A stretch of DNA of 64,000 nucleotides from Clostridiales bacterium (GTDB taxonomy: Bacteria; Bacillota; Clostridia; Oscillospirales; Oscillospiraceae). Each line of letters starts with the position of its first letter. The stretch's first letter is position 1. The notes beneath the pieces were generated by a model. The model was not told the origin of the DNA, made no database searches, and worked only from the letters and a program-made list of their open reading frames with translations. Positions 33,601 through 40,317 of this stretch are shown here, piece by piece. The DNA lies in NCBI GenBank assembly GCA_019420945.1, contig JAHZGF010000042.1:1-64000 (forward strand), written 5' to 3'. A program made the position numbers and the translations under genes.

Positions 33601-35471
33601 TTCCCGAACCGGAGGACTGGGAAGTGGTGGATATGGCTCAGCCTCAGTGGACCAAGAGCGGCGATCAGTGGACCCTGACCTATGAGGATTTGCCCAAGGC
33701 CACCACCGGAGCCAATCCTCTGACCTACACCTACCGGGTCCGGGAGACCACCCCCGCTGACTATGTCTGCACGGTGGGAGGCCAGGGCAGCTATAACCTG
33801 ACCCTGACCAACACCCTGACGGGTACTACGGAACTTCCGGTGACCAAGACCTGGCTGGACGGCGACGATGCCGACGGGCTGCGGCCCGACAGCATTCAGC
33901 TGGAACTGCTGGCCAACGGTACTCCTACGGGCCAGACTCTGACCCTGACGGCTCCGCTGCTGGGCGGCAGCCAGTGGAGCGGAAAGTTCACCAATCTGGC
34001 CAAGTATGACGCCGAGGGCGCTCTGATTACCTATACCGTACGGGAGGTCAGCGAACCCGAGGATTACAACCAGACCGGCAACGACGGCGCCAATATCACC
34101 AATACTCAGGCGGTAACCCCCAGCGTCCAGAAGTACTGGAGCGGCGTGGCCTCGGAGGATCTGCCGGACAGCGTGACGGTAACTCTGCTGCAGAACGGCA
34201 CCGCTGTGGATACCGTGGAGCTGACCGAGGCCAACGGCTGGAGCTCCTCTTTCCAGGAGCAGTTGAAGTATGATGCCCAGGGCAACGCCTACACCTACAT
34301 GGTGGAGGAGACCCTGATTGGCAACGCTGAGGCTGCGGACACCGACTTCCTGATCTCCTACGGCGGCAGTTTGGCCGACGGGTTTGAGGTCTACAATGTG
34401 GAGCCGGTGGACATCACGGTGACCAAGGTGTGGAAAGATAATTCCGACGCCTACGACACCCGGCCCGAAGAGCTGACTCTGGTGCTGGAGCGCACCACCA
34501 TGGCGGTTCCCGAACCGGAGGACTGGGAAGTGGTGGATATGGCTCAGCCTCAGTGGACCAAGACCGGAGATCAGTGGACTCTGACCTATGAGGATTTGCC
34601 CAAGGCCACCGCCGGAGCCAATCCTCTGACCTACACCTACCGGGTCCGGGAGATCACACCCACCGACTATGTCTCTCAGGCGGAGCGCACCGGGATCTAT
34701 GCTTTCCAGTTCACCAACACCTTGAGCCGTACCCTGGATGTGCCGGTGATCAAAATCTGGGTGGATAACGATAACGCGCTGAATATGCGACCCGCTGACA
34801 TTCAGGTGGAACTGTTGGCCAATGGAGAGCCCACGGGTCAAATGCTGACGCTAACGGCACAAAATCTCCTGACGGCGGATGGCAACGGCTGGCTAGCCCA
34901 ATTTACCGGGCTGTCGGAGTTTGATGATCAGGGTGTACGGATTGTGTATACCGTCCGGGAGGTAACGGTGCCCCAGGGCTATCAGGCCAGCGTGGATGGT
35001 ATGGTAGTTACCAACACCGGTCCTGGCAACCTGGTCATTGAAAAGCGGGTGGAAGGAACCGCTGGAGAGACCCAGCGCCAGTTCCACTTCACCCTGACCC
35101 TCTCCGACACCACCATTGACGGCATCTACGGAGATCTGGAATTCTCCAACGGTGTGGCCACATTCCAGCTGAAGGACGGCCAGTCGGTGCGAGTGGAAGG
35201 CCTGCCCCAAGGGATTACCTACCAGGTCACAGAGGACGAGGCAAATCAGCAGGGCTACACTACTACGGCCCGAGGTGCCACCGGAACCATCCGGACCGGA
35301 GAGACCCAGCAGGTTCAGTTCGTGAACACCCGGAACGACAGCCCCAAGACTGACAATAGCCCTAAGACCGGCGACAGTGCCCGGCCCTGGCTGTATGTTG
35401 GGCTGTTGACGACTTCGGTGCTGGCTTTGACGGGAGTGGGCGTGGTGAGTTATCGCCGACGCAGAAAGTAA
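27675..35471 (+). CDS. Giant Cna-B repeat surface adhesin, C-terminal part (sortase-anchored)
   Basis: A 2598-residue continuation in the same frame as 24954-27656, separated from it by one TGA. It consists of about twenty Cna-B modules with the recurrent core K-x-W-x-D and RP-x-x-I/L-x-L (for example KTWTDYSDYFGFRPDDLTLT). Three 302-residue repeats follow, then a final SpaA/collagen-binding-like module, and the anchor: SPKTGD, a hydrophobic stretch (LYVGLLTTSVLALTGVGVV) and RRRRK. There is no signal peptide and no ribosome site before GTG 27675 or ATG 27681, so it would be made only by readthrough or from strains lacking the stop. It could be called a pseudogene half. Confidence 0.78.
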   Translation: MTMEDFYAENLSITQSMALPLYDELGQRLEYRWVETRVTQDGEPVLAFSHPDGSITFTLEQAGRQVIYRSESILQSDDSTLVVNTIANTIRYDVTKVWRDENGADISQDKVGTETEFALYRATSGNDMTEYLTFTMDGVVDQQATQIQVSDGASVTCQETASWQAEILGLPEFDENGSQYEYMIVEAGGQWMPNIQTDRDLEGYHSIVTNIPGEGYRILVRKEWVDDSDVQHRQPVTVGVYTRDTNTLIATTTLEEGQWFAYVGLGSDGQGHYYTPDEVYVLETKVGDTVLSLQDYTIGQGEPSSQPAAPEEYSTDGVVNTSGDWTRIQYRTDYHLYEATYSSGTIGPDEVYFITNRRLGQVDLTVEKTWITGDTGRDALRQALEEAGIDLALKLEFQSEQKANYEITSSGFSDAQAGDTITISGRAGYVAIQDQDGNPVDSIQLLDLSLDSQSVYFFHLPKYDQEGASVRYTIREIFVDADGNEITPIQLAKNYPEVYLASQEYSVTYQAGDYEVTPDHTRDTQTIQVVNQLSDTKTVTWYCLWKDAYVYESGERPDIYLDIYRKVHYLDENGQVATQVELVMPRYKWVYDDISPDSDKKSFWVAQMEGLQKYDDLGYEITYYAVESTSVDYTQFNYLPPQYSSGKDTTGQSIFGSVENAGTGGDYVCDVSALAGTSAGESCYALREGCTFVNLISGSIVFEGGKVWQNLPEDYPHEDLPRIRLSLDRSVAGDTTGTLEQDVAWLEISSDQWAELWSNGVYSFRMEYLGQNFLSKQDGTLTVTGGADAQPLPRFDGEGRLYQYTLGEEILLSGTDADDAGENLFDTTVAGSTVTNRFDSPKGQISTKKLLTVPTDLDQYPAITFQLTRTYTKNDDTTAQPEIVATQTWSAAEVQAAVEGAGTSGTVTVEHTFTFSDLPIYAPNGSEYVYSVQEVKTNLGGYDTWAGAGDLRVQDLENGTQSTQVGGLKPDDIQAVDVTFLNKFTEIREEVDLTGTKTWTDYSDYFGFRPDDLTLTLERMAPAQPYQDNQIDWQTVTVQADDIQWVKNGDTWTYTITGLERYAPNGMAWQYRVTETQPDKYTSSPASGTVLQKSTDADGNITMVNLTNTLQASAAFRKNWVDSDGNTITENYLGTDVTLRVHFRLQVRAAGSGADGWTDAEDYFRANLTQAAYETLFTNYSFTQSITGAIDKVSAWNSTQYFRNLPTYIEDATAQSVQLQYRVVETSIEVLQEGQTVYTQTLRVVNDSADQFHYETSGLFTPWYGSRSVTSRPNGNTIHYNQLTTTDLTVEKVWDGDSDNDYGTRPEANRTGYEWRTSLVIQRSLDGGQWENLTDGDGQVCVVTLYGKEGQDSASTTVTDLPNYLISNGLLIPCQYRAAELPASWTDGDDTDQWLEDGQRYNGSYTVAYTQNGTTLTVTNTMDTTQVQADKQWIADPGNVPTNIILELKYLGEDGTTWKPFSPTARVVLNGQADPNPSLPYYEAAPDDATNWNALWTNVPLVMPGSQLDDQGHTQYKVFEVTVPSGFQMTQNSDTSITNTQTITPSVQKYWSGVAPADLPDSVTVTLLQNGTAVDTVELTEANGWHASFSPQPKYDSAGDLYTYTVSETLIDGADPANTDFLISYGGSVADGFEVYNVESVDITVTKAWKDNSDAYDTRPEELALVLERTTKAQPGENDWEVVDVAQPEWTKSGNQWTLTYENLPKATAGANPQTYIYRVTETTPEGYVGTAGGQGSYNLTLTNTLTGTTELPVTKTWLDGNDADGLRPDSIQLELLANGTPTGQTLTLTAPVLGGSQWSGKFTNLAKYDSDGALIAYTVREVSEPEDYNQTGNDGSNVTNTQTVTPTVQKYWSGVAPADLPDSVTVTLLQNGIAVDTVELTAANGWSASFDEQLKYDAQGNAYTYMVEETLIGNAEAADTDFLISYGGSLADGFEVYNVEPVDITVTKVWKDNSDAYDTRPEELTLVLERTTMAVPEPEDWEVVDMAQPQWTKSGDQWTLTYEDLPKATTGANPLTYTYRVRETTPADYVCTVGGQGSYNLTLTNTLTGTTELPVTKTWLDGDDADGLRPDSIQLELLANGTPTGQTLTLTAPLLGGSQWSGKFTNLAKYDAEGALITYTVREVSEPEDYNQTGNDGANITNTQAVTPSVQKYWSGVASEDLPDSVTVTLLQNGTAVDTVELTEANGWSSSFQEQLKYDAQGNAYTYMVEETLIGNAEAADTDFLISYGGSLADGFEVYNVEPVDITVTKVWKDNSDAYDTRPEELTLVLERTTMAVPEPEDWEVVDMAQPQWTKTGDQWTLTYEDLPKATAGANPLTYTYRVREITPTDYVSQAERTGIYAFQFTNTLSRTLDVPVIKIWVDNDNALNMRPADIQVELLANGEPTGQMLTLTAQNLLTADGNGWLAQFTGLSEFDDQGVRIVYTVREVTVPQGYQASVDGMVVTNTGPGNLVIEKRVEGTAGETQRQFHFTLTLSDTTIDGIYGDLEFSNGVATFQLKDGQSVRVEGLPQGITYQVTEDEANQQGYTTTARGATGTIRTGETQQVQFVNTRNDSPKTDNSPKTGDSARPWLYVGLLTTSVLALTGVGVVSYRRRRK
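32303..34700 (+). repeat. Three tandem 906-bp repeats in the adhesin
   Basis: The unit (302 residues, three Cna-B modules) starts at QKYWSGVA near 32312, 33218 and 34124. The second and third copies share an exactly identical tract of 307 bases (33351-33657 and 34257-34563), whereas other parts differ at many positions. The third copy ends early and changes into a different module near 34675. Such long repeats can recombine and alter protein length. Confidence 0.9.
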
Positions 35472-35507
35472 ACACCGCCCGTTGACCTGTTCCCAGCATA
35501 AAAACAA

Positions 35508-35545
35508 CAATCCCCCCAGGCCTTAAAGGCCTGGGGGGATTTTGT
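35508..35545. terminator. Bidirectional terminator between adhesin and comF
   Basis: Arms ATCCCCCCAGGCC and GGCCTGGGGGGAT around TTAAA, flanked by T-rich on the right and A-rich on the left side (AAAACAACA). It can end rightward adhesin transcripts and, less clearly, leftward comF transcripts. Confidence 0.85.
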
Positions 35546-35627
35546 TCTTGCGTAATGCATGCAATGTCACAGTGGCTTTGGGGATTCATTCAAATTGTCA
35601 CAGCTGTCTATAAGGTTTAGCCACCAT

Positions 35628-36278
35628 TTAGTCCCGCTTTCGGGCCAGGGCAATACAGACAATTTCGGCGGCCCCGGCGGTTTTCAGCACCCGGGCGCAC
35701 TCGTTTATGGTGGCCCCGGAGGTGACAATATCATCCACCAACAGCAGCCGTTTGCCCGCCACATCCGCCCCTTTGCCAAGGGAATAGGCCCCTAAAATTC
35801 GAGCAGCCCGGATGGAGCGGGTGCCCTCCAACCGGGATAATGGCTTGCGGTAGGCCTTGTGCAGGGTGGAGGCCAAGGGCAGCGACAGATGGGCCGCCAC
35901 CTCCCGGGCCAGCAGTTCCGCCTGGTCATAGCCCCGGCGCCAGCGCCGCAGCCGGCTTAAAGGAGCCCAGGTGACCAAATCGAAATGGATCTGGTTCTGG
36001 GCAATCAGACAATCCGCCATCCATTTCCCGTACCAGCGGGCATAATGTTGTTTACCGTTGAATTTGTAGCGCAGAAAGGAGGCTCTCAGAGGCTCCTCGT
36101 AGAAGAAGGGGGAGTAGCACCCCTCCATGAAATCCCCTTTTTGTTTGATCTTTCCGCCGGAGGAATAAGGCAGGGACCGGGCACAGTCAGGACAGATGGA
36201 CTCACCCAATCCCACCAACTGTTGGCAGATAGGACATTTGGGCGGAAACAGCAGGTCCACCGGGGAGGGAATGGGCAT
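35628..36278 (-). CDS. comF: ComF family competence / phosphoribosyltransferase protein
   Basis: A 216-residue protein. An N-terminal zinc finger with CPICQQLVG and ICPDCARSL is followed by a phosphoribosyltransferase domain with the PRPP loop LLLVDDIVTSGATINE near residue 180 and AYRKPLSRLEGTRSIRAA earlier. I chose ATG 36278 (MPIPSPVDLLF) because AAAAGGAGGC lies before it; an ATG ten codons upstream lacks a ribosome site. ComF helps take up single-stranded DNA in competent bacteria, with the DNA helicase-like ComFA; no comFA is nearby. It is a standalone gene here. Confidence 0.92.
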   Translation of the reverse strand: MPIPSPVDLLFPPKCPICQQLVGLGESICPDCARSLPYSSGGKIKQKGDFMEGCYSPFFYEEPLRASFLRYKFNGKQHYARWYGKWMADCLIAQNQIHFDLVTWAPLSRLRRWRRGYDQAELLAREVAAHLSLPLASTLHKAYRKPLSRLEGTRSIRAARILGAYSLGKGADVAGKRLLLVDDIVTSGATINECARVLKTAGAAEIVCIALARKRD

Positions 36279-36353
36279 GGAGACCGCCTCCTTTTGATTC
36301 GTTGACAAGGCCCGGAGTGGATGATAAAGTTTGCGTAAGAGGTGAATAAGAGA

Positions 36354-36890
36354 ATGACTGAGGTGTATTTGGCTCGGGGAGAGTCAGGAAAAACCGCCGC
36401 ATACCAGGCAAAGGAAGCGGCTTTTAGGGCCTGGGGCGTTCCGCCGGAGGCGGAGGAGACCAGAACTGTGTTGGGCAAACCTTATTTGCCCCAGTATCCG
36501 GGGATACAATTCAACCTGTCCCACTCAGGGCCCTGGGGAGCCTGCGCCCTGTCGGAGACCCCGGTGGGAGTGGACCTGGAGTTGGTCCGGCCCCTGCGCC
36601 AGAATGTGGCGGGCCGGTTCTTCACCCCCACAGAACAGACTTTCTTAGCCCGCCAGCCGGACCCGGAACAGGCCTTTTTCCGACTCTGGACCCGGAAAGA
36701 GAGCTTTATCAAAGCCCTGGGAAAGGGGCTGACCATGCCGTTGAACAGCTTCTCCGTGCTGGAGGATGTGCTGTACCGGGACGGCCTTGCCTGGTATTTC
36801 CATGAGTACCCCCTGGAGGGGGGCTATCTCACCCTGTGCTGTCAGCAGCCGGAGGCCAGACTCATTCGCCTGGAAACGGCAGATCAGTAA
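36354..36890 (+). CDS. 4'-phosphopantetheinyl transferase
   Basis: A 178-residue Sfp-type enzyme. It moves the 4'-phosphopantetheine arm of CoA onto a Ser of a carrier protein. The motifs seen are FNLSHSGPWG near residues 53-62, VGVDLE at 71-76, and WTRKESFIKALGKGL at 112-126. ATG 36354 has GAGGTG eight bases before it; a GTG four codons upstream is less likely. It is shorter than Sfp (about 220 residues), like many compact Clostridia versions. The target, fatty-acid or peptide/polyketide carrier, cannot be told, as no synthase is nearby. Its stop overlaps the end of the convergent panE-like gene. Confidence 0.9.
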   Translation: MTEVYLARGESGKTAAYQAKEAAFRAWGVPPEAEETRTVLGKPYLPQYPGIQFNLSHSGPWGACALSETPVGVDLELVRPLRQNVAGRFFTPTEQTFLARQPDPEQAFFRLWTRKESFIKALGKGLTMPLNSFSVLEDVLYRDGLAWYFHEYPLEGGYLTLCCQQPEARLIRLETADQ

Positions 36891-37834
36891 TTGGCCTCCA
36901 GAGTCTTGACGAGCCGATAAAGCATGGTATTCACCGGCACAGCGATTCCATGCTCTTTTGCCAGATCCAGAATACGCCCGGTGAGGGTGTCAATCTCCGT
37001 GGGCCGCTTGGCCCGGATGTCCTGGAGGGTGGAGGAATTGTGGTTGTAGGTGTCCGGCAGCAGCTTGGCGTAAAATTCCTTACGGTAGCTCTCCGCGTCC
37101 GGCCAGTAGGTGGAATAGCCGGCGGCGGTCATGACCGAGAAAATCTCATCCATGGTTTCATCCATAATGGCCCGGGAGTGGGGATTTTCCATCAGTGCCC
37201 CGTAGTGTACCCCTACAATGGCCCCCAGGGGATTCAGGGTGCAGTTGTAGAGCATCTTGGCCCACAGGGCTTTGCCCACCTCCTCCGTCACTTCACAGGG
37301 AATTCCGCCCTGGGTGATGGCTTCCGCCAGAGGTTTCAGCGGGCTGGGGTCCAGGTGGTAGAGGTTGCCCAGCAGGATAGGGGAGGTGTACACCGTCACC
37401 CGGCTCACATTGGGTTTCAGCCGCTGGAACCCGGTGATGACCCGGCCGGAACATACTTGGGTACGGTCAAAATACCGCAGATAGGGGGCGTCGTTACCCC
37501 AGCCGTTCTGGAGGATTACCAATTTGCCATCGGGTTTCAGCAGATCCCGATGCTCGGCCAGATCCCGGCTGATGGCGTCATTGGCCATGGTTTTGGCGCA
37601 GATCAGGATAAAGTCAAAGCTATGCCGGGGAAAAGTTCCGTAGTCATCGGAGACGGTAAATTCGCTGGTTGAAAAGTCCAGATCTCCAAAAAGTCCGGTC
37701 TTGTGAATGCCGTCAGAACAAATAGCTGCCTTTGTTTTACCCCGGGCGAAAATAGACACCTGATGGCCCGCCTGCTTTAAAAGGGCCGCCATGGCAATGC
37801 CAATGCTGCCGGCCCCGGTAATTAACAGATTCAT
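36884..37834 (-). CDS. Ketopantoate reductase family protein (PanE/ApbA)
   Basis: A 316-residue NADP-dependent reductase. The Rossmann motif GAGSIGIAMAALL is at residues 6-18, and the family pattern ICAKTMAND, NGWGND (N-x-x-G), and a central KALWAKMLYNCTLNPLGAI with its Lys and Asn follow. PanE reduces 2-dehydropantoate to pantoate in CoA synthesis; family members also act on other 2-oxo acids. The neighbouring phosphopantetheinyl transferase also belongs to CoA-related metabolism, but the two genes converge and overlap by 7 bases, so a link is only suggestive. Confidence 0.88.
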   Translation of the reverse strand: MNLLITGAGSIGIAMAALLKQAGHQVSIFARGKTKAAICSDGIHKTGLFGDLDFSTSEFTVSDDYGTFPRHSFDFILICAKTMANDAISRDLAEHRDLLKPDGKLVILQNGWGNDAPYLRYFDRTQVCSGRVITGFQRLKPNVSRVTVYTSPILLGNLYHLDPSPLKPLAEAITQGGIPCEVTEEVGKALWAKMLYNCTLNPLGAIVGVHYGALMENPHSRAIMDETMDEIFSVMTAAGYSTYWPDAESYRKEFYAKLLPDTYNHNSSTLQDIRAKRPTEIDTLTGRILDLAKEHGIAVPVNTMLYRLVKTLEANY

Positions 37835-37916
37835 GTTGATTCGCTTCCCATCTATATGGAGTAGATGATCCCATTATAAGGATTTTCTATGACACTGTAA
37901 AGAGGGAAAGCGTCCA

Positions 37917-37956
37917 AAACCGGCCCACCGCCGCAGGATGCGGCAGTGGGCCGGTT
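37917..37956 (-). terminator. Terminator after ypeB
   Basis: Arms AACCGGCCCAC (37919-37929) and GTGGGCCGGTT (37946-37956), with an inner GCCGC/GCGGC pair. On the minus strand it is followed by TTTTGG. It lies directly after the ypeB stop. Confidence 0.75.
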
Positions 37957-37961
37957 GAGAT

Positions 37962-39326
37962 TTACAGGGCCAGGGTACCGTTCTCATCCTCCAGCAGGAT
38001 GAGAATTTTTTGTTCCGCCCCGGTGGCGGCGTTGATGCAAACGATATAGTGCTGACCATTCTCTGCCTCGCAGACGAACTCCCAGCAGAGCACCTCGTAC
38101 TCGCCATCGGTGGGAATCAGGGCCAGCTGTTCCCGCAGTACGTTGAGTTTGGGGGATACCTTGGCCCGGGCGTCGTCCACAGAGACGGCGGGAGTCTCCA
38201 GAGTCCGCTGGATGTGGTTGGACAGGTAGGAGGTGCACTCAAAGCTCAGAATGCTGCCGGTGTCCAGGGCCACCGTCACGCTGCACAGATCAGGGTAACA
38301 TAATACATCGTCCTGCCGGTAGGCGAAGTTGACGGTGAGCCGGCCGTTGTTGTCGTAACGGTAAGTTTCCTCCATATTCTCAAATCCGTTGCGGGTCAGA
38401 AACTCATAGGCGGCCATAGCCCCCTCGTCGGCGGAGAGCTGGGGATTGTTGACGGCTCTGGAGTTGGTGATGGTCATTACCTTGCCGCCGGCCTTGGTGA
38501 CCCAAACCGTCAGTTCGCCTCCGTCCACGGTGGCGGTGCAGGTGTAACAGGGGATCTCGCCATCCACCTCACTGGACAGGGAGAAAATGTTTTCCCGATA
38601 CCCGGTGCATTGGGCAGCGGCAATGATGGCCTCCTGGTCGCTGATTTCTCCCAGTCCCTCCAGCATTTTGGGCTGACTGCTGGCCAGGTGGTCGGAGAAG
38701 GGACCGTCATAGGTCATGGTGGGCAGCTCCGGGAAATTGGTCTCCACATTTTCAAAGCTGCTGCCGGCCATTACATCGCCCTCTTCGGTGAGCTGAGACA
38801 GCCGTTCCTCCACAGCCTTCACATCCTGCAAATCCACGCTGCCGTCGTTGAGCTGGGTTGCCAGGTTGTTCAGCCGCTCCCGGAGCTGAGAACACACCTG
38901 GGACATGGCCTCCAGGTTGTCCGTTTCCTCCTGGCTGAGAGAACCGTTGGCGGCGGCGGAGCGGGCCAGGGCGGAGGCGTAGTCTCCTACCTTGGCCAGA
39001 AAGGTGGCGGTCTGCTCCAGTTCGATGTTGGCATAGGGCAGCTCGCTGAGGGCCTGTTGGGCGGTGGCCGCCTCCGCCTGGATCTCAGCGCTGAGCATGG
39101 ACACCATGGCGGGGGTCACCACATAGATCTCCTTCTGCATGGTGGAGTCGATCCGGTCCACGCTGGCCACCACCTGGGAAAAGGCCCGCAGATAGCTGTT
39201 GGTGATGGTGCGCTGATAGGCCAGGGTAGTCTGGTACATGGAGATGCAGTACCCGATCAGAATCACGATGGCCGCCGCCACAAAGGAGACGACCCGGATC
39301 CAACCCCGTTTGGAAATAGAATGCAT
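37962..39326 (-). CDS. ypeB: Spore germination protein YpeB
   Basis: A 454-residue membrane-anchored protein. One N-terminal transmembrane helix (VVSFVAAAIVILIGYCISMY) follows a basic start, then a helical N-domain and repeated PepSY-like domains (residues about 230-450, e.g. GGKVMTITNSRAVNN, GYRENIFSL). YpeB stabilises the spore-cortex lytic enzyme SleB in spore-formers. SleB is normally encoded next to ypeB; none is seen in this window, so the partner must be elsewhere. The presence of this gene suggests a spore-forming ancestry. Confidence 0.92.
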   Translation of the reverse strand: MHSISKRGWIRVVSFVAAAIVILIGYCISMYQTTLAYQRTITNSYLRAFSQVVASVDRIDSTMQKEIYVVTPAMVSMLSAEIQAEAATAQQALSELPYANIELEQTATFLAKVGDYASALARSAAANGSLSQEETDNLEAMSQVCSQLRERLNNLATQLNDGSVDLQDVKAVEERLSQLTEEGDVMAGSSFENVETNFPELPTMTYDGPFSDHLASSQPKMLEGLGEISDQEAIIAAAQCTGYRENIFSLSSEVDGEIPCYTCTATVDGGELTVWVTKAGGKVMTITNSRAVNNPQLSADEGAMAAYEFLTRNGFENMEETYRYDNNGRLTVNFAYRQDDVLCYPDLCSVTVALDTGSILSFECTSYLSNHIQRTLETPAVSVDDARAKVSPKLNVLREQLALIPTDGEYEVLCWEFVCEAENGQHYIVCINAATGAEQKILILLEDENGTLAL

Positions 39327-39390
39327 GGCGTTGAAACCCCTCTCACTACAAGTCTTTAATGAGAGGTTGCGTTTTCCTCGGAAAAATATG

Positions 39391-39475
39391 CTGAAAACCC
39401 CGCTGGCAAATTTATCGAAATTTGCCAGCGGGGTTTCTGGACTTTATAGCAGGATATGGGCCCAAGTTTCACTGT
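39391..39475. repeat. Interspersed hairpin repeat, copy 1
   Basis: About 85 bases shared with 44548-44631: CTGAAAACCCCGCTGGCAAATT, a loop that differs, the return arm CCAGCGGGGTTT, then TTATAGCAGG, ATGGGCCCAA and TTCACTGT in both. The hairpin is perfect in the arms. It lies between ypeB and the deaminase gene, downstream of the start of ypeB, so it acts as no obvious gene's only terminator except the deaminase's antisense. It is likely a small intergenic repeat family. Confidence 0.75.
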
Positions 39476-39508
39476 CCAGCTTGATCGTAAGAAAGTGTGT
39501 TTTTTGTC

Positions 39509-40000
39509 TTATCCTTTTTCGTGCTTTGCAAAATACGCGTTCAGAATGGCGAGGCTTTCCTGGCGCAAAACCCCCGCAGTGACCTGGGGCTGCCAGAACG
39601 AATGCTCAAATACCATGCGGGAACAGTTGCAGCCCTCATTTCCCAACATGTTTTCCAGATCGTCATTGCTGGCGCCATATACCAGCCGTCCCAGCTTGAC
39701 CCAGACCATGGCGCCGCTGCACATGAAGCAGGGCTCGCAGCTGGAATACATGGTATAGTCCCGGAGATCAGTAATTCCGGTCTCAGCACAGAACTGGCGG
39801 ATCAGTCCGAATTCCCCATGGAAGGTAGGATCGTGTTTTGTGTAGATCTGATTCTCATTGCTGAAGACAATCTCTCCGTCTTTGACCAGCACCGCTCCAA
39901 AGGGCTCGTTTCCATGCTCCACCGCTAGTTGAGAAAGGCGGATGGCCTCGGCCATAAAGCCTTCGTCCCCAGGACGAGCGCGGTTTATCTCTAATTCCAT
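39509..40000 (-). CDS. Nucleoside / cytosine-type deaminase
   Basis: A 163-residue zinc deaminase of the CDA superfamily. Zinc ligands and catalytic Glu are in HGE (61-63) and SCEPCFMC (PCxxC: C91, C94). The usual bacterial guanine deaminase and TadA pattern is HAE; HGE occurs in yeast-type cytosine deaminase. An N-E-P-F-G-A-V-L-V strand at 31-39 and an ending typical of guanine deaminase/nucleoside deaminases are present. The substrate may be guanine, cytosine or another base; I cannot decide. It is a single gene downstream of no operon partner. Confidence 0.85.
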   Translation of the reverse strand: MELEINRARPGDEGFMAEAIRLSQLAVEHGNEPFGAVLVKDGEIVFSNENQIYTKHDPTFHGEFGLIRQFCAETGITDLRDYTMYSSCEPCFMCSGAMVWVKLGRLVYGASNDDLENMLGNEGCNCSRMVFEHSFWQPQVTAGVLRQESLAILNAYFAKHEKG

Positions 40001-40186
40001 GATGATACCTCCGTTGTTGTCCCGACAATCCGTCGGTTCAGTTGGTTGCAGTCGGGTGTAAGTATAGCATACGACGGCAAAAGCAACAAGCCGTTGCCAA
40101 GCAAGGAATTCGGTTTGCTGCTAAAGCAGGGAAAAGGCACTGTATTTCGAAATGGGGAAAAAGATTGCTGTTCTTCAGAGAAAATA

Positions 40187-40215
40187 TTGACTTTAAGACA
40201 GAAATACAGTATAGT
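40187..40215 (+). promoter_or_regulatory. Promoter of the ABC transporter operon
   Basis: TTGACT (40187-40192), 17-base spacer, TATAGT (40210-40215). Transcription would start near 40222, giving a leader of almost 100 bases. The stretch 40001-40186 shows no gene or clear site. Confidence 0.75.
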
Positions 40216-40229
40216 TTGCAAAGGAGTTA

Positions 40230-40284
40230 GCGGCAACTAATCGACGCCGCATTTTTTGGTGCCTATGGTTAGTCTTTCCTAACC
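40230..40284 (+). promoter_or_regulatory. Attenuator-like hairpin and inverted repeat in the ABC operon leader
   Basis: Arms GCGGC (40230-40234) and GCCGC (40246-40250) followed by ATTTTTT form a weak intrinsic terminator just after the predicted transcript start. Then a perfect inverted repeat GGTTAG-N6-CTAACC lies at 40267-40284. The half-sites resemble those of DtxR/IdeR-type metal boxes, although the spacing differs. Together these suggest that the operon is regulated, perhaps by metal or redox state; the regulator is unknown. Confidence 0.45.
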
Positions 40285-40317
40285 TACACAGGAGTGATTG
40301 GGAAGGAAATTGGATTC

